From Varroa destructor (lineage: Eukaryota; Arthropoda; Arachnida; Mesostigmata; Varroidae), in the NCBI RefSeq assembly GCF_002443255.2, contig NW_019211458.1:35706096-35770095 (forward strand): 64,000 nucleotides of DNA, read 5' to 3'. This document shows positions 38,905 to 50,727 of the stretch, piece after piece. Each line of letters starts with the position of its first letter. Position 1 is the first letter of the stretch. The notes beneath the pieces were generated by a model, which worked only from the letters and a program-made list of their open reading frames with translations, was not told the origin of the DNA and made no database searches. The translations under genes and the position numbers were made by a program.

Positions 38905-41736
38905 GTATCCAAAGATTAAGGCTCACCAGTAAACGGATAAAGGGAGAAAGGCTAGGGGCGCAGATGTATTAGTAGCTAACAAGATTAAGAAAATTACTCT
39001 GATATATACTTCGTTCTCGTTGGCCTCGCTCACAGAGGGAGTTGTCTTATTATGCTGTAAATGAGGGAAAGTAGATCGGCTGAAGGTAACAGAGTGTATC
39101 GTTGCGGTTTCATTCTCAAAAAGCAGACAAAAGAAAGACCTCGGCTGTGTGTTAACTGTTGCCATTCAGAAAGACACGATCAGCCAATCTCTGTGGGAAT
39201 GATCAATACTTATAGATTATGGCAACTATATAATATTTAGACACGAAACGAGCTTTCTCCACAAGGAAAACATTCTTACATACAAATTGGAAAAAGATGT
39301 TTTCATGTTAAGACCTACATCATTATGGTTAACAACGAACGAAACATCTAAGTTACACCAGAAGGCCGTGTAGGCGATCCCTAGTCACAGGAATCATTGA
39401 AAACCAGTTGCCATTGTAAAAAAAATATTTTTGACTGGTTATCGAATAAAAATAATTTCCTGATCTAAATCAGTTTATCTAAACTTTAAAGCTTTACTTA
39501 AAGAAAACATTAGACAATAAATACTACCTGTACAGGGCTATCGAGAATTCCTGCTTTGTTCCCATCGAAACGGTCGCGCTGCGCGATGACTCATCCGGGG
39601 GTTGTCCCAAACATAAAGTCCAACGCCATCTTTTAATCCTCACAGTTAGCCAACCATCCTCTTGCCTGGGCTCTATTGGAGCTTAGCAATGGTCCAGTTA
39701 GCTTCAATGAACCAATTGTACATTATTTATTAAAAAAAAAGCGAAAATTTACGTTACGATTTTTTGTGGACGAAATAAAAATAGTAGACGCACTGCTTGA
39801 CACGTACGCCTAATAGCTACAAAACAGAAGATCACCTTTAGTGTCAGCCTCGGACATTACGAAATTTCAGTTAGGTAAAATATATCGTTCAAGCATTAGG
39901 AAAAAAGCGAGAAATGCCACAAGTCCTGACTTCGTTTTACATAGACCATTTCCTAGAAGGCAGTTTAAATGATCTGATTCAATAGAGCCCTTAATCTATT
40001 TATAGCAGTATAATGTAACGTTTTACTTGCCACGATGCAAAGTATTGCCACATTCAGTCACATACTTTTCGTTCATGTTAAAAAAGGACGCGCCAATTAC
40101 AAGACTCATCGCTAATCTTTCTTTAAGATTTCCCAGTTTCGATCAATGTTTCTTATTTTGTACGTTTGATGGTTTATAGTTTTGCAAACCCTCTATCGAT
40201 TGAACGTTATCTGTAAACAGCAAATCATTACGAACGAATGCAGCAACCTGTGAAACCTGCCTTTCTATTATTGCCCTATATGGGCATATGGCTCTATCAT
40301 TTGGCGTCGGCCAGTTCCTCGGTTAGCTATGATCTTTAGCTATACGACAGGGTATGGCAAAAACCGATACTTATTTCAGGCAACAGCATCTAATAAGAAG
40401 ACAAAATATTTACGTAACAGAGGACCGAGTATTCTCCAACCATGACTAGTTATCTACATTGTGTCACCCGTACACAGCAGATGAGCCATGATTCCTGGGC
40501 CAGTGCAGTGGACATTCGTTGCATAAAAATGACTCGTTAGAGGTATTTCGATGGGTTTGCTTGTAACATTCACTCATTCAGTCATCTTCCACCATGTTAG
40601 ACATATCCGCTGAATTACAGGGCAGTTTAATCTATAAACCTGTGTTCTCGGTAGAAGCCGCCCTGCCCGTAGAAAACTTCCAGCCGCTAGAAGTAGCATA
40701 GTGGCAATTGTTTACTATGCGTATGGTCAGTTTCCTCTGTGGAACCCTGTTGGTCTTTAAGATCTGCATACGAAAATCTACATGACCTTTCTATAAGTAG
40801 ATATATTCGTTTTTTTTTTTCAATGAATTTTACTCGATTTTATCGACGTAATAAATTCATGAACAGCTCAATTGCCCTTTGCAAAAACCAAAAGTGTAGA
40901 AGCAGTACTTATATACAGCAGCCATTGCTGCATGTAGAAATGCCCGATTCTAACATTGGCGACTACAGTTAGTTAAGTCCACCAGCTATTTATTGAAATA
41001 CCCATTTGAGAGAAGCGGCCGGCGGGATGAATATTGAAACGAAGAATAAATGCCCCAGTTATTCTTAGAGCCACAGTATAACTCATACATTTGAAGTCTT
41101 CGACTTGTAGTGAAATAACTGTAGCAAAAGACAAACTCCTGTCTACCTGCTGCAATTGAACCTACGGATCGATGCCTAAGTAAGTATGTTTACTGCATTG
41201 GCGTTCCATAAACAGTGTGTCTGAAAAATAATCAAAGGCTGATACGAAACCAAGGACAGTATTCTCCTTTTCTCTAAAAGCCATAGTCTCCTCAAAGACA
41301 ATGGGAAGTATCATTCAAAGAACTATTTGTCCTTTGCAATTTTTTAGGTCTATTTATTATCGCGATCTCTGTAAGTGGCACTTGGTAGAGCGCACGGAAT
41401 CCCGACATTATCTACACGTACAGATGATCATACGTCCTTGTATGAGCGTTAGCTATACCGAAATAGCATGCTAGTAAATATTAACTTACACATATGGCAT
41501 ATACATTACGGACTGTATCAACCATACAAGTTCATATTGGGTCTTGCTAGTAGCTGTCCGCATCAAGCGCATTGATTTTCTAGGAACCTCTATCTTTACG
41601 AGCTTCGAAACAACAAACTTACGCGCTTCTACCCCAGCATATGCGTAACTCGGTATAAGTATGAGAAAGCTATGAAATTGTAAGTAGATAAATGTCCTAA
41701 ATCAGATATAGCAAACTTGTCTCAGTCGACGTGCAG

Positions 41737-42032
41737 CTTTGCAGCCCGTAGCCATTGCATTGGTTCGGGTCATCTACGTGGATTACCCGTTAATGGACCC
41801 CACTTTATCAGAAGACAGGCAAGCAGGCATATTTAACAATAGCCGGCAGGATGACTTCTCTACTAATAATGCACTTTCTTTAATAAATATAGTTCGCGCC
41901 ACCGCTCAGTCTGACTGTCCATCAAAGACCCATACCCATTTAGGGATGGATCCCTACGAGGAACGCGATCTTTGCCGCTCCCTAGCAGCCGCCACAACAT
42001 CAAGATCGTTTGATATAACCACAAGTTCGTAG
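41737..42032 (+). CDS. Candidate plus-strand terminal exon, 97 codons
   Basis: An acceptor (GTCGACGTGCAG) ends at 41736. Entered with two leading bases, the frame reads LQPVAIALVRVIYVDYPLMD, then an Asn/Ser/Asp-rich middle, MDPYEERDLCRSL, and ends FDITTSS then TAG. An AATAAA at 42188-42193 lies 156 nt after the stop, as expected of a poly-A signal, although that hexamer is common in AT-rich DNA. No domain is recognised. The same strand carries another candidate terminal exon at 43721, so these would be different genes or alternative ends. Confidence 0.28.
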
Positions 42033-42199
42033 TATTGATGGACGGTTATATCTAAATCGATATAGAATCAGCAAGCCAATATATCATTATGAAGCCGATT
42101 CACATTTGGGGGATATATATGGAATTGTAACTAAATGGGTTTCAAGTATGCTTTAGATAATAGTATAAACATTTACTATTCGGCATCAATAAAACTGTT

Positions 42200-43640
42200 T
42201 ATCCTTAGTATCTGTTAATAAAGCTAGCCCCGGTCGACACAGGAGGAAGTCATCAAAAAGAAACATCTTGTTCATGTTTCCGCTTCCGAATTTGATCATT
42301 TGGAGCTTTTTTTTTGACCATGTCGCACTTTAGACAGAGGACGATTTTCGTTACTAAAATGAATATAAACATATTTAAAGCTATCTAATGAATGTTTCTA
42401 TAGAGTAATCTTGAATACGCGCACCTCTTTCATAAGGCATTCTTAATTATCAGTACAATCCAACCCAAGCCAGGAACTACGAGGACATTTAGTCGTGCCT
42501 TACCCTGTCGTCTGTTAACTCATTGTAAATAACTCATTGATAAAATTTATTGGATCATTACATAACGTGTGGTCTGTTAAACCATCCCGTTACGTAAAAA
42601 TGCTTGTCAGCCTTACAACATCCTCTAAATGTGTGACTACGTTTCTATTACAATGCTTAGTTTATCTGTATTTATCGATATACGAAACAGGGTAAAAGAA
42701 AAACAGGGAAAAAGCTTGATCATAGCTGCGTCTTGTTGATACGTAACCATTCTGTTTGTACAGCGACCCGTAATATGTTTCGACTTCTATTACCAAGCAT
42801 GCACTTTTTTCACTTCAATTGCGAGGTGAACGCTCATCGCCGGAAGTCGGTACGGAGGTGGGTTGAAAAATAGCTTACTAGTTAGATTAAATGACCTACA
42901 AAATAGAATATGTTTCGCACCAAGTGTGTGTTTGGATCCCAAATTTTTCAGCCGAAAATCATCTACGTGAGTCTGATTGCATGAGGCCGAGTTGGACCTG
43001 TGTGAGTGCGGCTTGTGTCACGAGATGATCCTAAAACGATGTGCTAGAGCGACGCAAAAATGAACGTTTTCACTAAAATAACTACTTGCTTTAGACTGTG
43101 GTACAATAAAGTACGAGGCATTACGTCCACCTCGCAGGTTTCGCATAACCTTCACTATTAGTGATCCTAACTTATGGTCGCATACCATGATCATTACTTT
43201 AACGTAAATAAATATAAACGCATAGTAGATAGATGTACAATCTTACCCTAACTTGGGAAGTTCTTTCGAGAGATCGATTGGAAGCTGTGTCTATGCCTCA
43301 AAGCAAATTTCAAATTTGGAGAAACATTTGTTTCAATAGCGTGGAACAGGTTTTGATGGGGTTCCCGCATCACTCAAATACTGATGTTTTTTGTTTTTCT
43401 TTTTCATAAAATGTTTTTCCTGGATTTAGTATCTTTAGTTTTGAGGTTGACTGATTGATTCTGTACCCTGGAAAAGTAACTAGACGAAAGCAGTGTAAAT
43501 TTTGTTGTGTTAATAAATTATGTTGTACATAAGTTTATATGTTTCCTAGTGGATTTTTCTAGCAATACTCTCCGAAAGCAACACACTATCGAGCCTTACT
43601 AAGGAAGAAGAGGTAGCAAGCATGGCCCTTTTGTTATGCC
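42200..43640. other. No supported gene
   Basis: AT-rich, low ORF content, no repeats of note. I see nothing beyond short A/T runs. Confidence 0.5.
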
Positions 43641-43720
43641 ACTAGACCACAAAGCGAAATGTGTCACCCAGAAACCCTTCGCTCTGTATCGTGGAAAACT
43701 CCTTTCTGTCTCGTGTCCAG

Positions 43721-44081
43721 GCCGCGTCAGCAGCATGAGCTTGTAGCGACGACCTCCGAGATAAATGAGTGCTACATCGACACTGGCTTGAGACGGGACT
43801 GCGCCAAACTGTCGTCAACTGGCCTACCGCCTCAAGCTGTTTGCCCATCTGACGAGCTCTTTTGCGGGGTTGCTCACTGGCCAGTAGCACCAACAGCAGA
43901 CCGGTTCTATCCAACAGCCTATTCTAACCTCCTGCACCCCACATCCTCGCTCCTCATCCTTTGCGCGTTACTCCGTTGTCCTCTAGTTCGATGTCAACCA
44001 GCCAACGGTTCAACTAAGCCCACGCACTGTGTTGGCACAGCAAACACATTGAAACAGGGGAAGGAAGCGGTTTCCATCTAA
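43721..44081 (+). CDS. Candidate plus-strand terminal exon, Cys-rich with a hydrophobic tail
   Basis: The acceptor CTTTCTGTCTCGTGTCCAG ends at 43720. The frame (119 codons after one leading base, also open upstream to 43659) has coding-like codons. It includes NECYIDTGLRRDC and VCPSDELFCGVAHW, then a hydrophobic run SSLLILCALL near its end, and stops at 44079-44081. The paired Cys residues with a hydrophobic C-terminal run would suit an extracellular or GPI-anchored protein, but that is inference. AATAAA lies at 44378-44383. A second, even better acceptor (TCTCTCTTTCTCTAG, ending 44114) opens an alternative 56-codon terminal frame to 44286 that would share this poly-A signal. Confidence 0.33.
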
Positions 44082-44377
44082 CACTCAAGTCTACCCCTTT
44101 CTCTCTTTCTCTAGGCTTTGGCTTTTCATCGTCGTTGTCTCGTCCTTTTCCTTCTCCTTTAACTACTGTCCCTGCTTCAGCTAATAACAGATTGCTACTA
44201 AGCCATCCCCATCGAGTGCTGCCATATAGCCACATGCCACCCCAGAACCGCCTGGCTTGCTGGGCGGATTTCAGTGTCGGATGTTGAATTGGGCCCTGCG
44301 ATTCACCCAATATCAACCGTAGCTGCAGCCCTGTCATCTAATGTGAAAACTGTGTACATGCGCTTTGTATGGGTATA

Positions 44378-44383
44378 AATAAA
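44378..44383 (+). terminator. Possible polyadenylation signal AATAAA
   Basis: The canonical hexamer lies about 300 nt after the stop of the candidate exon ending at 44081, and about 90 nt after the alternative stop at 44286. The expected chance rate in this AT-rich DNA is high, so it is weak support. Confidence 0.25.
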
Positions 44384-44541
44384 TGCACACGCATGGATGT
44401 AAACGTGTTCATGTCTGTACTTACACGCCTTGTAGAAATATGAATGTATGTACATATATTTTTGTATGAAACGCGTTGCGGTCAAGCTGCGTGCATTTCT
44501 AGTGGTTTCCTTCCAAAGACCGAAGGGACCTCAGCAGTGAT

Positions 44542-44823
44542 ATGGCGTCTGCTTCTGGTGGTGAATATATGTGCATCAAAACGAGATATGAATTTAGGGA
44601 CGGCCCTGAAATCTCACGTAACAAATTTGTTTGTGAGACTACGGGTAGCGTTTTCGCACTACATAAAAAAAATGAAAATCGCGCTACGAAAATGGCTTTG
44701 GCCGCCATCTTTGCCAAACAGAGATACATTCGGTGTTTTAACAGAAACAAATTGTTCTTCAGATCGCTACCTGCTGACCAGAGCTGCACCTCGTCTGATT
44801 TTTCTACTAGAAGCAAGTGCCTC
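44542..44823 (+). CDS. Candidate first exon on the plus strand, three frames open
   Basis: The ATG at 44542 has G at -3 and G at +4. The frame runs 101 codons (MASASGGEYMCIKTRYEFRD...) and contains GTAAGC at 44824, a possible donor right after ...RSKCL. A second plus frame (44444-44827, 127 codons) and a minus frame (44499-44816, 105 codons) are open over the same bases. If it is a first exon, it would be followed by a long plus-strand intron, in line with the recursive splice site at 50.75 kb. No domain is recognised, and chance is not excluded. Confidence 0.25.
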
Positions 44824-45021
44824 GTAAGCTTAGCAATGCTCTCTTAAAGCATATTTCAATAGTTTTATAAGGGCTTAGATCAATCGTGGTTTTTGTATGC
44901 ACGACATGCACACATTACCAAGATGCGACTAGTAATTGCCTGAAAAACGCTAGTTATCATGCCGACACCTTTGCCTTGATCAAGCAACACTAGTTAATAT
45001 TGTTATTGTAGTATAACGCAC

Positions 45022-45843
45022 CTTTAATAGTTTCTTGCAGGCGATGATTTCAGCTGGCGTCGGTTGTTGCGTCGTTGTCGTCGGGCGGATCGTCTCTTGG
45101 TCCTTTGGGTCAGAGATGTCTTTGCTTCCACCTGGCGAAGGCTGGTCCTGCGACGGGGCCAGAGCCGCCCTTTTGTCTTGGTGGCCTGCCGCGAACAGCT
45201 TTACCATCTGGAAAACGACGGCCTCAGGCCGCAGTGCCTTCAGCGACGGTTCAATTCCGGGCTCACCGGCAGCGAGAAAAGCTCTCGCGTAGATCGCTTC
45301 CAGGACTGGCAGGGTGTGGGGCATAGTTTCGACAAATATTTCGATCGGGAGATCGGGCAACATTGTGCGGAATGTTACCGCATTTAATCGATTGATCAGG
45401 TTGGCAGCTTCTTTCATTTGCGACGCTTCAAACAACCGCAAAATACGACGAATTGCTAGACCAGGCGAAACATCTGAGATGGTCATAGACTGAACCCTTC
45501 CGCTCGTGTCGTCTGTTGTCGAAGCATTGGGACCCGAAGCTAAAGTGGGCGAGCCTGCGCTGTTGTTGTTGTTGTTGTTGCTGTTGTTGTTGTTGTTGTT
45601 GTTGCTGCTGCTGCTGCTACTGCTGCTGGTGCTGCTGTTGTTGTTGTTGTTGTTATTACTAGCCGCAAATCCTGCCGCCCAGTGCGAACTACGCCAAGTG
45701 AGCTTTTGCACGTTCCGACGATTTGTCGAACGCTCGGGCTTAATTCGAGCATCAGCTGACGTTGCCCCTGGTGGGTCTCTGATCCAGGCGGCGACACCTA
45801 CGCCGCCACCTGCACTCAGAGCACCAAGTCCTGGAGCAGCCAT
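45022..45843 (-). CDS. First coding exon of an unrecognised gene, with an Asn/Ser tract
   Basis: This is the only long open frame well above background (287 codons to the stop). The ATG at 45843 has G at -3 and G at +4, with an in-frame TAA about 60 nt upstream. Residues 1-62 are Gly/Ala-rich then basic. Residues 63-95 are an Asn/Ser homopolymer tract encoded by AAC/AGC triplets. Residues 120-220 look like a folded helical region (MTISDVSPGLAIRRILRLFE, then MKEAANLINRLNAV, FVETMPHTLPVLEAIYARAF, EAVVFQMVKLFA). Residues 222-262 are a Pro/Ser/Thr/Gln-rich linker. The frame meets AAG|GTGCGT after codon 274 (K), a good phase-0 donor, so the 13 further codons to the stop at 44980 are probably intronic. 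The plus-strand Leu-rich frames here are shadows. I do not recognise the family. Downstream exons should lie at lower coordinates, but I could not identify them. Confidence 0.82.
45560..45657. repeat. Coding TTG/CTG triplet tract (Asn/Ser run)
   Basis: On the plus strand this is a mix of TTG and CTG triplets with one CTA. On the coding minus strand it is AAC and AGC, giving alternating Asn and Ser blocks. Tracts of this kind are typically variable in length between alleles and species. Confidence 0.9.
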
Positions 45844-46490
45844 AGCGCTGCTACCGATTGTACAACGATAGCACTTAGTTATCCTTGCAAAGGAATGGAA
45901 ACTTTATGAGAAAGAGATATGTAATCCTTGCGATGTAATAATCCAATCCACCTGTGTTATTTAGATTGTCTCTGTCAACACTGAATAATAACACCTAACT
46001 CAATTGCACTTTGATTAACAACAACATCCGCAACGTTAATCTGTTCTTGTCAACAACTTGTCACATTCACTTGGGTATAGTTCTGCTTGATGCTTCGACT
46101 CTTTCGATGTTTGGAGACTCTCATGTCCCTGCACACGTGCACACTATGATAAACGACGAAGAGCCTGTTATAATCCTGCCTCATCCCATATGATCCATAC
46201 ACATTATCACACTAATGCTTATTTCCAGTCATCATCATTGAGGAAGGAGTAAATATCCATTTAAGACTTAACACCTGTGAGCTATGCGCTGCTAAGGATA
46301 ACACTGCCGGATGTAATAATAGCTCATTCTACTTGTTCTTGTCGTCGAAACTTTCCTGCGGTTACATTGATTGCTACTTCTACAAGCGATACCGGAGTCC
46401 CGCTTAACTGTGTATTGTTATGCAGCTCTGACCCGACATTACCGAAACTGACGTTGGCGGCTGTGATTGCAATGACGACAAGTACGATCC
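45844..46490. other. Probable 5' UTR/intron of the 45 kb gene
   Basis: The sequence lies between the start codon of the 45 kb exon and a CpG-rich segment upstream. Two acceptor-like AGs on the minus strand (CATTCCTTTGCAAG ending at about 45885, and TCGGTAG ending at about 45851) precede the ATG. These would fit a 5' UTR intron. No independent gene is supported here. Confidence 0.4.
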
Positions 46491-46498
46491 GTCCGCTG

Positions 46499-46680
46499 TG
46501 ACGTCCACACGCGACTGCCGGCGGAAAACTTGGCGAACACGCGGCGCGCGGCTCCGAGCACGTTGTCACGCGTCTCCTCCCGGTCCATGGCTCCGCCCCT
46601 GACTTTCGCCCTGGCCAGCCCTCTCTCACCAGTCCTCGCCCGCATTTGAAGTTTCGCGCGCGTCGTTAATTCCCGATTGT
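46499..46680 (-). promoter_or_regulatory. CpG-rich segment, likely promoter of the 45 kb gene
   Basis: I count about 26 CpG dinucleotides in about 180 bp, far more than anywhere else in the window. It contains a GC box (AGGGGCGGAG on the minus strand at 46591-46600) and a CRE-like TGACGT at 46499-46504. A strong donor (GACTG|GTGAGAG, minus, after 46630) could end a short non-coding first exon. A small upstream ORF (MRARTG) runs into that donor. Position and orientation fit the gene starting at 45843. Confidence 0.5.
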
Positions 46681-46699
46681 TGCACTGCTCCAAGTCACT

Positions 46700-47370
46700 G
46701 TTTACTATTGTAACAGACAAGACAGATCAAGACAACGTTGTTTTGTCTGAACTTGAGATGAAGGAAACAGTTTGGAAATTTCGAGGATAAAATTTTCTGC
46801 TGGGTATTGCGAAAGGCTCAGCGAAGTAGGCAAACATACGTTCATTAGAACGCAAATATACATATGCGTGAATATTAATCGGGAACAATATAATCTTGAT
46901 ACTGCTTCAGGTCTACATTCAATTTATAAAGTTAGTTCCATTAGCGTTTTGTCTGAAACGATAACAGTCCACGCATTACATATTTGACAGGACCTAAAAG
47001 TCGCAGTACAGCAAATTTACACTTGAAAGACTTATTTGGTACTGGTTGGTAAACTGGATCTGAACTGCTATGTAAAATGAAAGCGAAGTTCTTTAATGAG
47101 AAGTTGTTGTGCGACGTTTCAGAGTGGAAACATGGAGATGGCTAGTGTTAAAAATTATCGCTTGAGTAACTTCGATGCAAAACATTAGAAGATGCTTGCA
47201 ACGCAATAGGCACTTAGCTGATACATGACAGGATTATAAGTCACTCAATGCTTGTCATTATTTTATCATGTACTAGATAACTGTTAGAATAAACAGAATG
47301 TCACGATAAATCAGGATTTAACTGACATTTGCTTGACAGGGTATCGAGAAGACGCAACAAGTTGAAAAAA
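46700..47370. other. Intergenic stretch between tandem minus-strand genes
   Basis: AT-rich and without supported coding. A minus-strand ATTAAA near 47090 is a possible poly-A signal for the terminal exon ending at 47373. Confidence 0.35.
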
Positions 47371-47372
47371 GA

Positions 47373-47538
47373 CTAACTTTTGGGCCTCTTTGGACGAATT
47401 TTCGACGCTCTTTGCCTAGTTGCTCCCGTAGATCTTCTGTCATAACGTGTTGAAATCTTTCTTTCAAGGGCCTTATAACACCAGACAACGGCTCTGACCA
47501 TCGAATCCGTAAGTTCATAATCTTGATGAGGATTCATC
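47373..47538 (-). CDS. Candidate terminal exon, two overlapping coding-like frames
   Basis: The acceptor is excellent: a T-rich tract (CTATTTTTCCCTGTTTTGTG) followed by CAG, with the exon starting at 47538. Entered with one leading base, it gives MNPHQDYELTDSMVRAVVWC, then KALERKISTRYDRR, and a basic tail SKIRPKRPKS ending in TAG. A second frame in the same bases (LKERFQHVMTEDLREQLGKE...) is also strongly helix-like, but a TGA directly after the acceptor closes it. It would therefore need another start. This exon would end a gene lying upstream of the CpG segment on the same strand. No family is recognised. Confidence 0.42.
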
Positions 47539-48151
47539 CTGCACAAAACAGGGAAAAATAGCTTTGAAAGCGAGTCTTCTATCTCCACCCTAGTGAATTT
47601 ATGGTTCTGTTCTAGAAGGAAATAGCTTTTTTTTTCTTCTAATACCGCGTCTGGCGGGTGAATGTACGCTTGCTACGACAAAATGTACACCAATTTATAT
47701 CAAGTATACTGTACAACGCAATCTTTTTAGTAACTGTAGTAAGCCTCTGCGTCATGAACATTGAACCATCTTGTATGAATTTACTATCCTGTAAACATTT
47801 TAACAATGTTTTCACATTTGTGCCATTGAAACTTTCTGGCCTCCTTCTTAGTCTGGCCATCATGGTGTTACATCAAGAAAACGTTTTACAGTCTTCCCGA
47901 GAGAATTGTTTTGTTCCAAATTGAATAATAAACAATTCGCCTGATTGTACAATAAACAGTTTCCAATCGAGACAATGGTTCGAGGAACGGACCGCCGACT
48001 AAAAATGATCATGCGAGGTAATCTGTCAGATAAAAATCAGATGGTAATATCGTTCCGAGGAAGAAGCGATAAAATCGACCTTTATTCTGTGCCTGGTATA
48101 ACGAGATAATGTAACTTGATGTGCGACTTTATTGCCAACCGCAGTAATAAT

Positions 48152-48174
48152 ATTATTCCTTGTACAGGAATAAT
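48152..48174. repeat. Short inverted repeat, 9-bp arms
   Basis: ATTATTCCT and AGGAATAAT flank a 5-nt loop (TGTAC). It is perfect but short, and chance is possible. Confidence 0.6.
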
Positions 48175-49510
48175 TGGCGGCCAAATCACTCTGCTTTAAA
48201 ATTTCGTAGGGATAACATTGGACATATTATACAAGGCATTTTTCAACATTGCAAAAAAACTTGTGTTAAGCTAATAGATGTGACGCTACATTGCTTTTGA
48301 TGACGCAAGATAAAGTTACAAGCAGAGATACAAATGAAAGCATTCGTGAAGGGATATAAAGGGAATTGGAAAACAATAATTTATTAAATACATAGCAGAC
48401 GACAAGCATTGATATCGACAACTCATACCCCACCCGTTGAGAGCTAAATTCCAAATCGTTTTGGAAAATACTCAAAAAACCCCACAGGTAATTATTATGT
48501 AACGAAAATAGTCGAAACGCAGTTCACGAAGTCAACAAACCGCACGGTAGAGCAAATTGAAGTATTATATGCATCATTTTATTACTTATTATCTCTGAGC
48601 TTCAGTAGGTCGTGTTAGTTTTGAGCCAGGAGTCTTGGAAACCATTAGCGAGCAGCTGTGAAAAAGGTAACTAGTAGGGTGCAATGAGATGAAGTATATT
48701 TTCGATATACCCGTCGGCTGGACAAGCAGTTACAGGCAGACGACGTTTGTCTCGTCGTACAGGAATTTGCTTAAACATTTAAAAAAAAAAAAAGTTATCG
48801 TACATAATCATCACTATTTTCCAGTACTAACTATAGATATTATACTGATATAATCAAACGTATTGATAGGGATACGTAAATTAATAATGACGTTTGTGAC
48901 AGTATCTATAATCTATAGCTTAATAAACCTGCACCTCTGCCGCGGAAATGCAAAATTTTAATAAAATAAAGATCCGCCTGCTGAAGCTACCGTCGAACAC
49001 GAGTTATTAAGCATTCTTAATTAATGAATTGTACTACTCTAATTGATGGAAAGCAAATCTTGAAGAGTAGTGAAAAAGGAGAAACCTGACGCGAAATTTC
49101 AGTTAAAAAAAAATATACTACCTAATCTGGACCTAATGATCGCCTTTTTTGCCTAGTTACGGGTTTCAGTTTTCATAGTCCACGTGCAAACACAACACCT
49201 CCCCCACGGGGCCTGGTAGGCTTCAATAACCTTCACATTCAGCAATATGTTGGACGCACAATAAGGAAAACGATAGACCCGATTCATGAAAAGAAGGATT
49301 CTACATTTTTTGTGTAATAGATCTTAATTTGGCCTACTTAGCTATGTTCTTCTCATTTAGCTATCCGGATCTGTATTAACGATGAATCGTATCACTGAGT
49401 TCTTCTCAAAATGAAGAACATTGAAGAGGAGACGAATGATAAGTATCCGCAAATACAATAATTTCGTTGAAGTTTTAATATTGGGATAGTGTCGAACAGT
49501 ACTTTCTTGC

Positions 49511-49541
49511 GGTGGTCAGATACACATTAAGGTGGTCAGAT
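49511..49541. repeat. Short direct repeat, 20-bp period
   Basis: GGTGGTCAGAT occurs twice, 20 bp apart. It is a small local duplication. Confidence 0.7.
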
Positions 49542-49947
49542 TAAGTAATTCACTTGCATTTGGTACTATTTGCCGTCTATATGATAACGAAAAAGATTTT
49601 CGTTGTTTTACAAACATCACGACTGCACCTGTTGGTGTGTGGTATCTCGTTTTTTAAGCCAAACTTAACGGTACGTTATTGACAGTTGCGTCCTAAAAAA
49701 GCGGTTGCCTCGTTAATAGGTTATCGATAAATAGGTCCCGCTAGCATTCACCGTTACGGTAATATGACAGTATATAAACGCTTGGAGTTTTATGTCCGAT
49801 ACTCAGACGGTTGGCCTTCAGCGTGAAGCAAAGTAGACTCACTTCCGGACTTTTACGCGTATCTAAATGAAGTGGGTGAACACGTTACTGCTCAGCTTCC
49901 ATAGGGACATGTGGCCATATACATACTATTACTGGCAAGCTGATATG

Positions 49948-49979
49948 ATTCACATATATAGCTATATATATGTGTGAAT
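49948..49979. repeat. Imperfect palindrome centred on AGCT
   Basis: ATTCACATATATAG is followed by CTATATATATGTGTGAAT. The arms pair except for extra TA and TG steps on the right side. AT-rich, with potential to form a hairpin. Confidence 0.7.
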
Positions 49980-50727
49980 TGCTAGAGATACTTGTGCTGC
50001 TGCAAGGCTCGGAGCGCTCTCGAATAGGGGTGAGCCTCTAAGAATACACACCAGTGTACCAGCTAAACAAAAAAAGAACCACTGTTATAGCAATCACGCC
50101 AAATTACTATTGCTCACTACTGGCGCTATGTCGTACATCTGTTATTTTGTGTTTCCCATAATGATGCTTTTTGTATGAACAAATTTTACACAAACGTTAG
50201 TTAAAGTTTGTCGAAAGGGGATGCACTTCAAATGATATACATTTCTCCAGTTAATTTAGATAGAAAAATACAAACTGCTTCTGCATATGGCAATTGCTGA
50301 AGAAAAACTGTTTTTCTCGACCTTTTTCCTAGGGCAAAGTAACAGGACAATTACTGTTTAATTAGGCGATCGCGGTATATGCCTCATGGCTGAAGCCAGT
50401 AGTTTGGGGTCAGGCAATAGTCGATTGCTTATCTATCAACTGTCCTGCCATTGGATTTGTATAAGGACAAAGCGATGACAATAGAGTGAAATGGTCAACA
50501 TTTTATGCGGCATTTTTGTTGCCGGTCGAGAATGCACATGTCCGCGTTGTCGACGACCTTACGTAATATACATAAGCACAGATGTATATAGGGCGAAAAC
50601 TCTTTATTTAGGACATTCTTCTTTGAATAGTTTATAATTAGGGTGGGCGGGCGACTTCACAATAGGGCTGTGAAGGTTCGTTTTAAACCAGGCTAATGAA
50701 TCTACAGGCTACAGATAATATGCGGGA

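Larger units (their letters stand above)
38040..41720. other. No supported gene; TA-rich region
   Basis: AT-rich sequence with two TA microsatellites (listed separately). No exon with good boundaries was found. ORFs such as plus 38058-38255 lack splice support. Confidence 0.45.
47640..50720. other. No supported gene; AT-rich, probably intronic or intergenic
   Basis: An 88-codon plus frame at 47658-47924 has a hydrophobic stretch but starts at GTG. Small inverted and direct repeats are listed separately. The sequence fits the interior of a long intron. Confidence 0.4.

Noticed and set aside
41730..41775. tRNA-like B-box string (GGTTCGGGTCA)
   Set aside because: No matching A box or cloverleaf arms at the right spacing. 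Other GTTCGA-like strings (3.9 kb, 4.05 kb, 55.9 kb) also failed.
45506..45871. Plus-strand poly-Leu ORF (121 codons) and poly-Thr/Ala minus ORF (45540-45797)
   Set aside because: Both are other-frame readings of the coding Asn/Ser triplet tract of the minus exon at 45022-45843.
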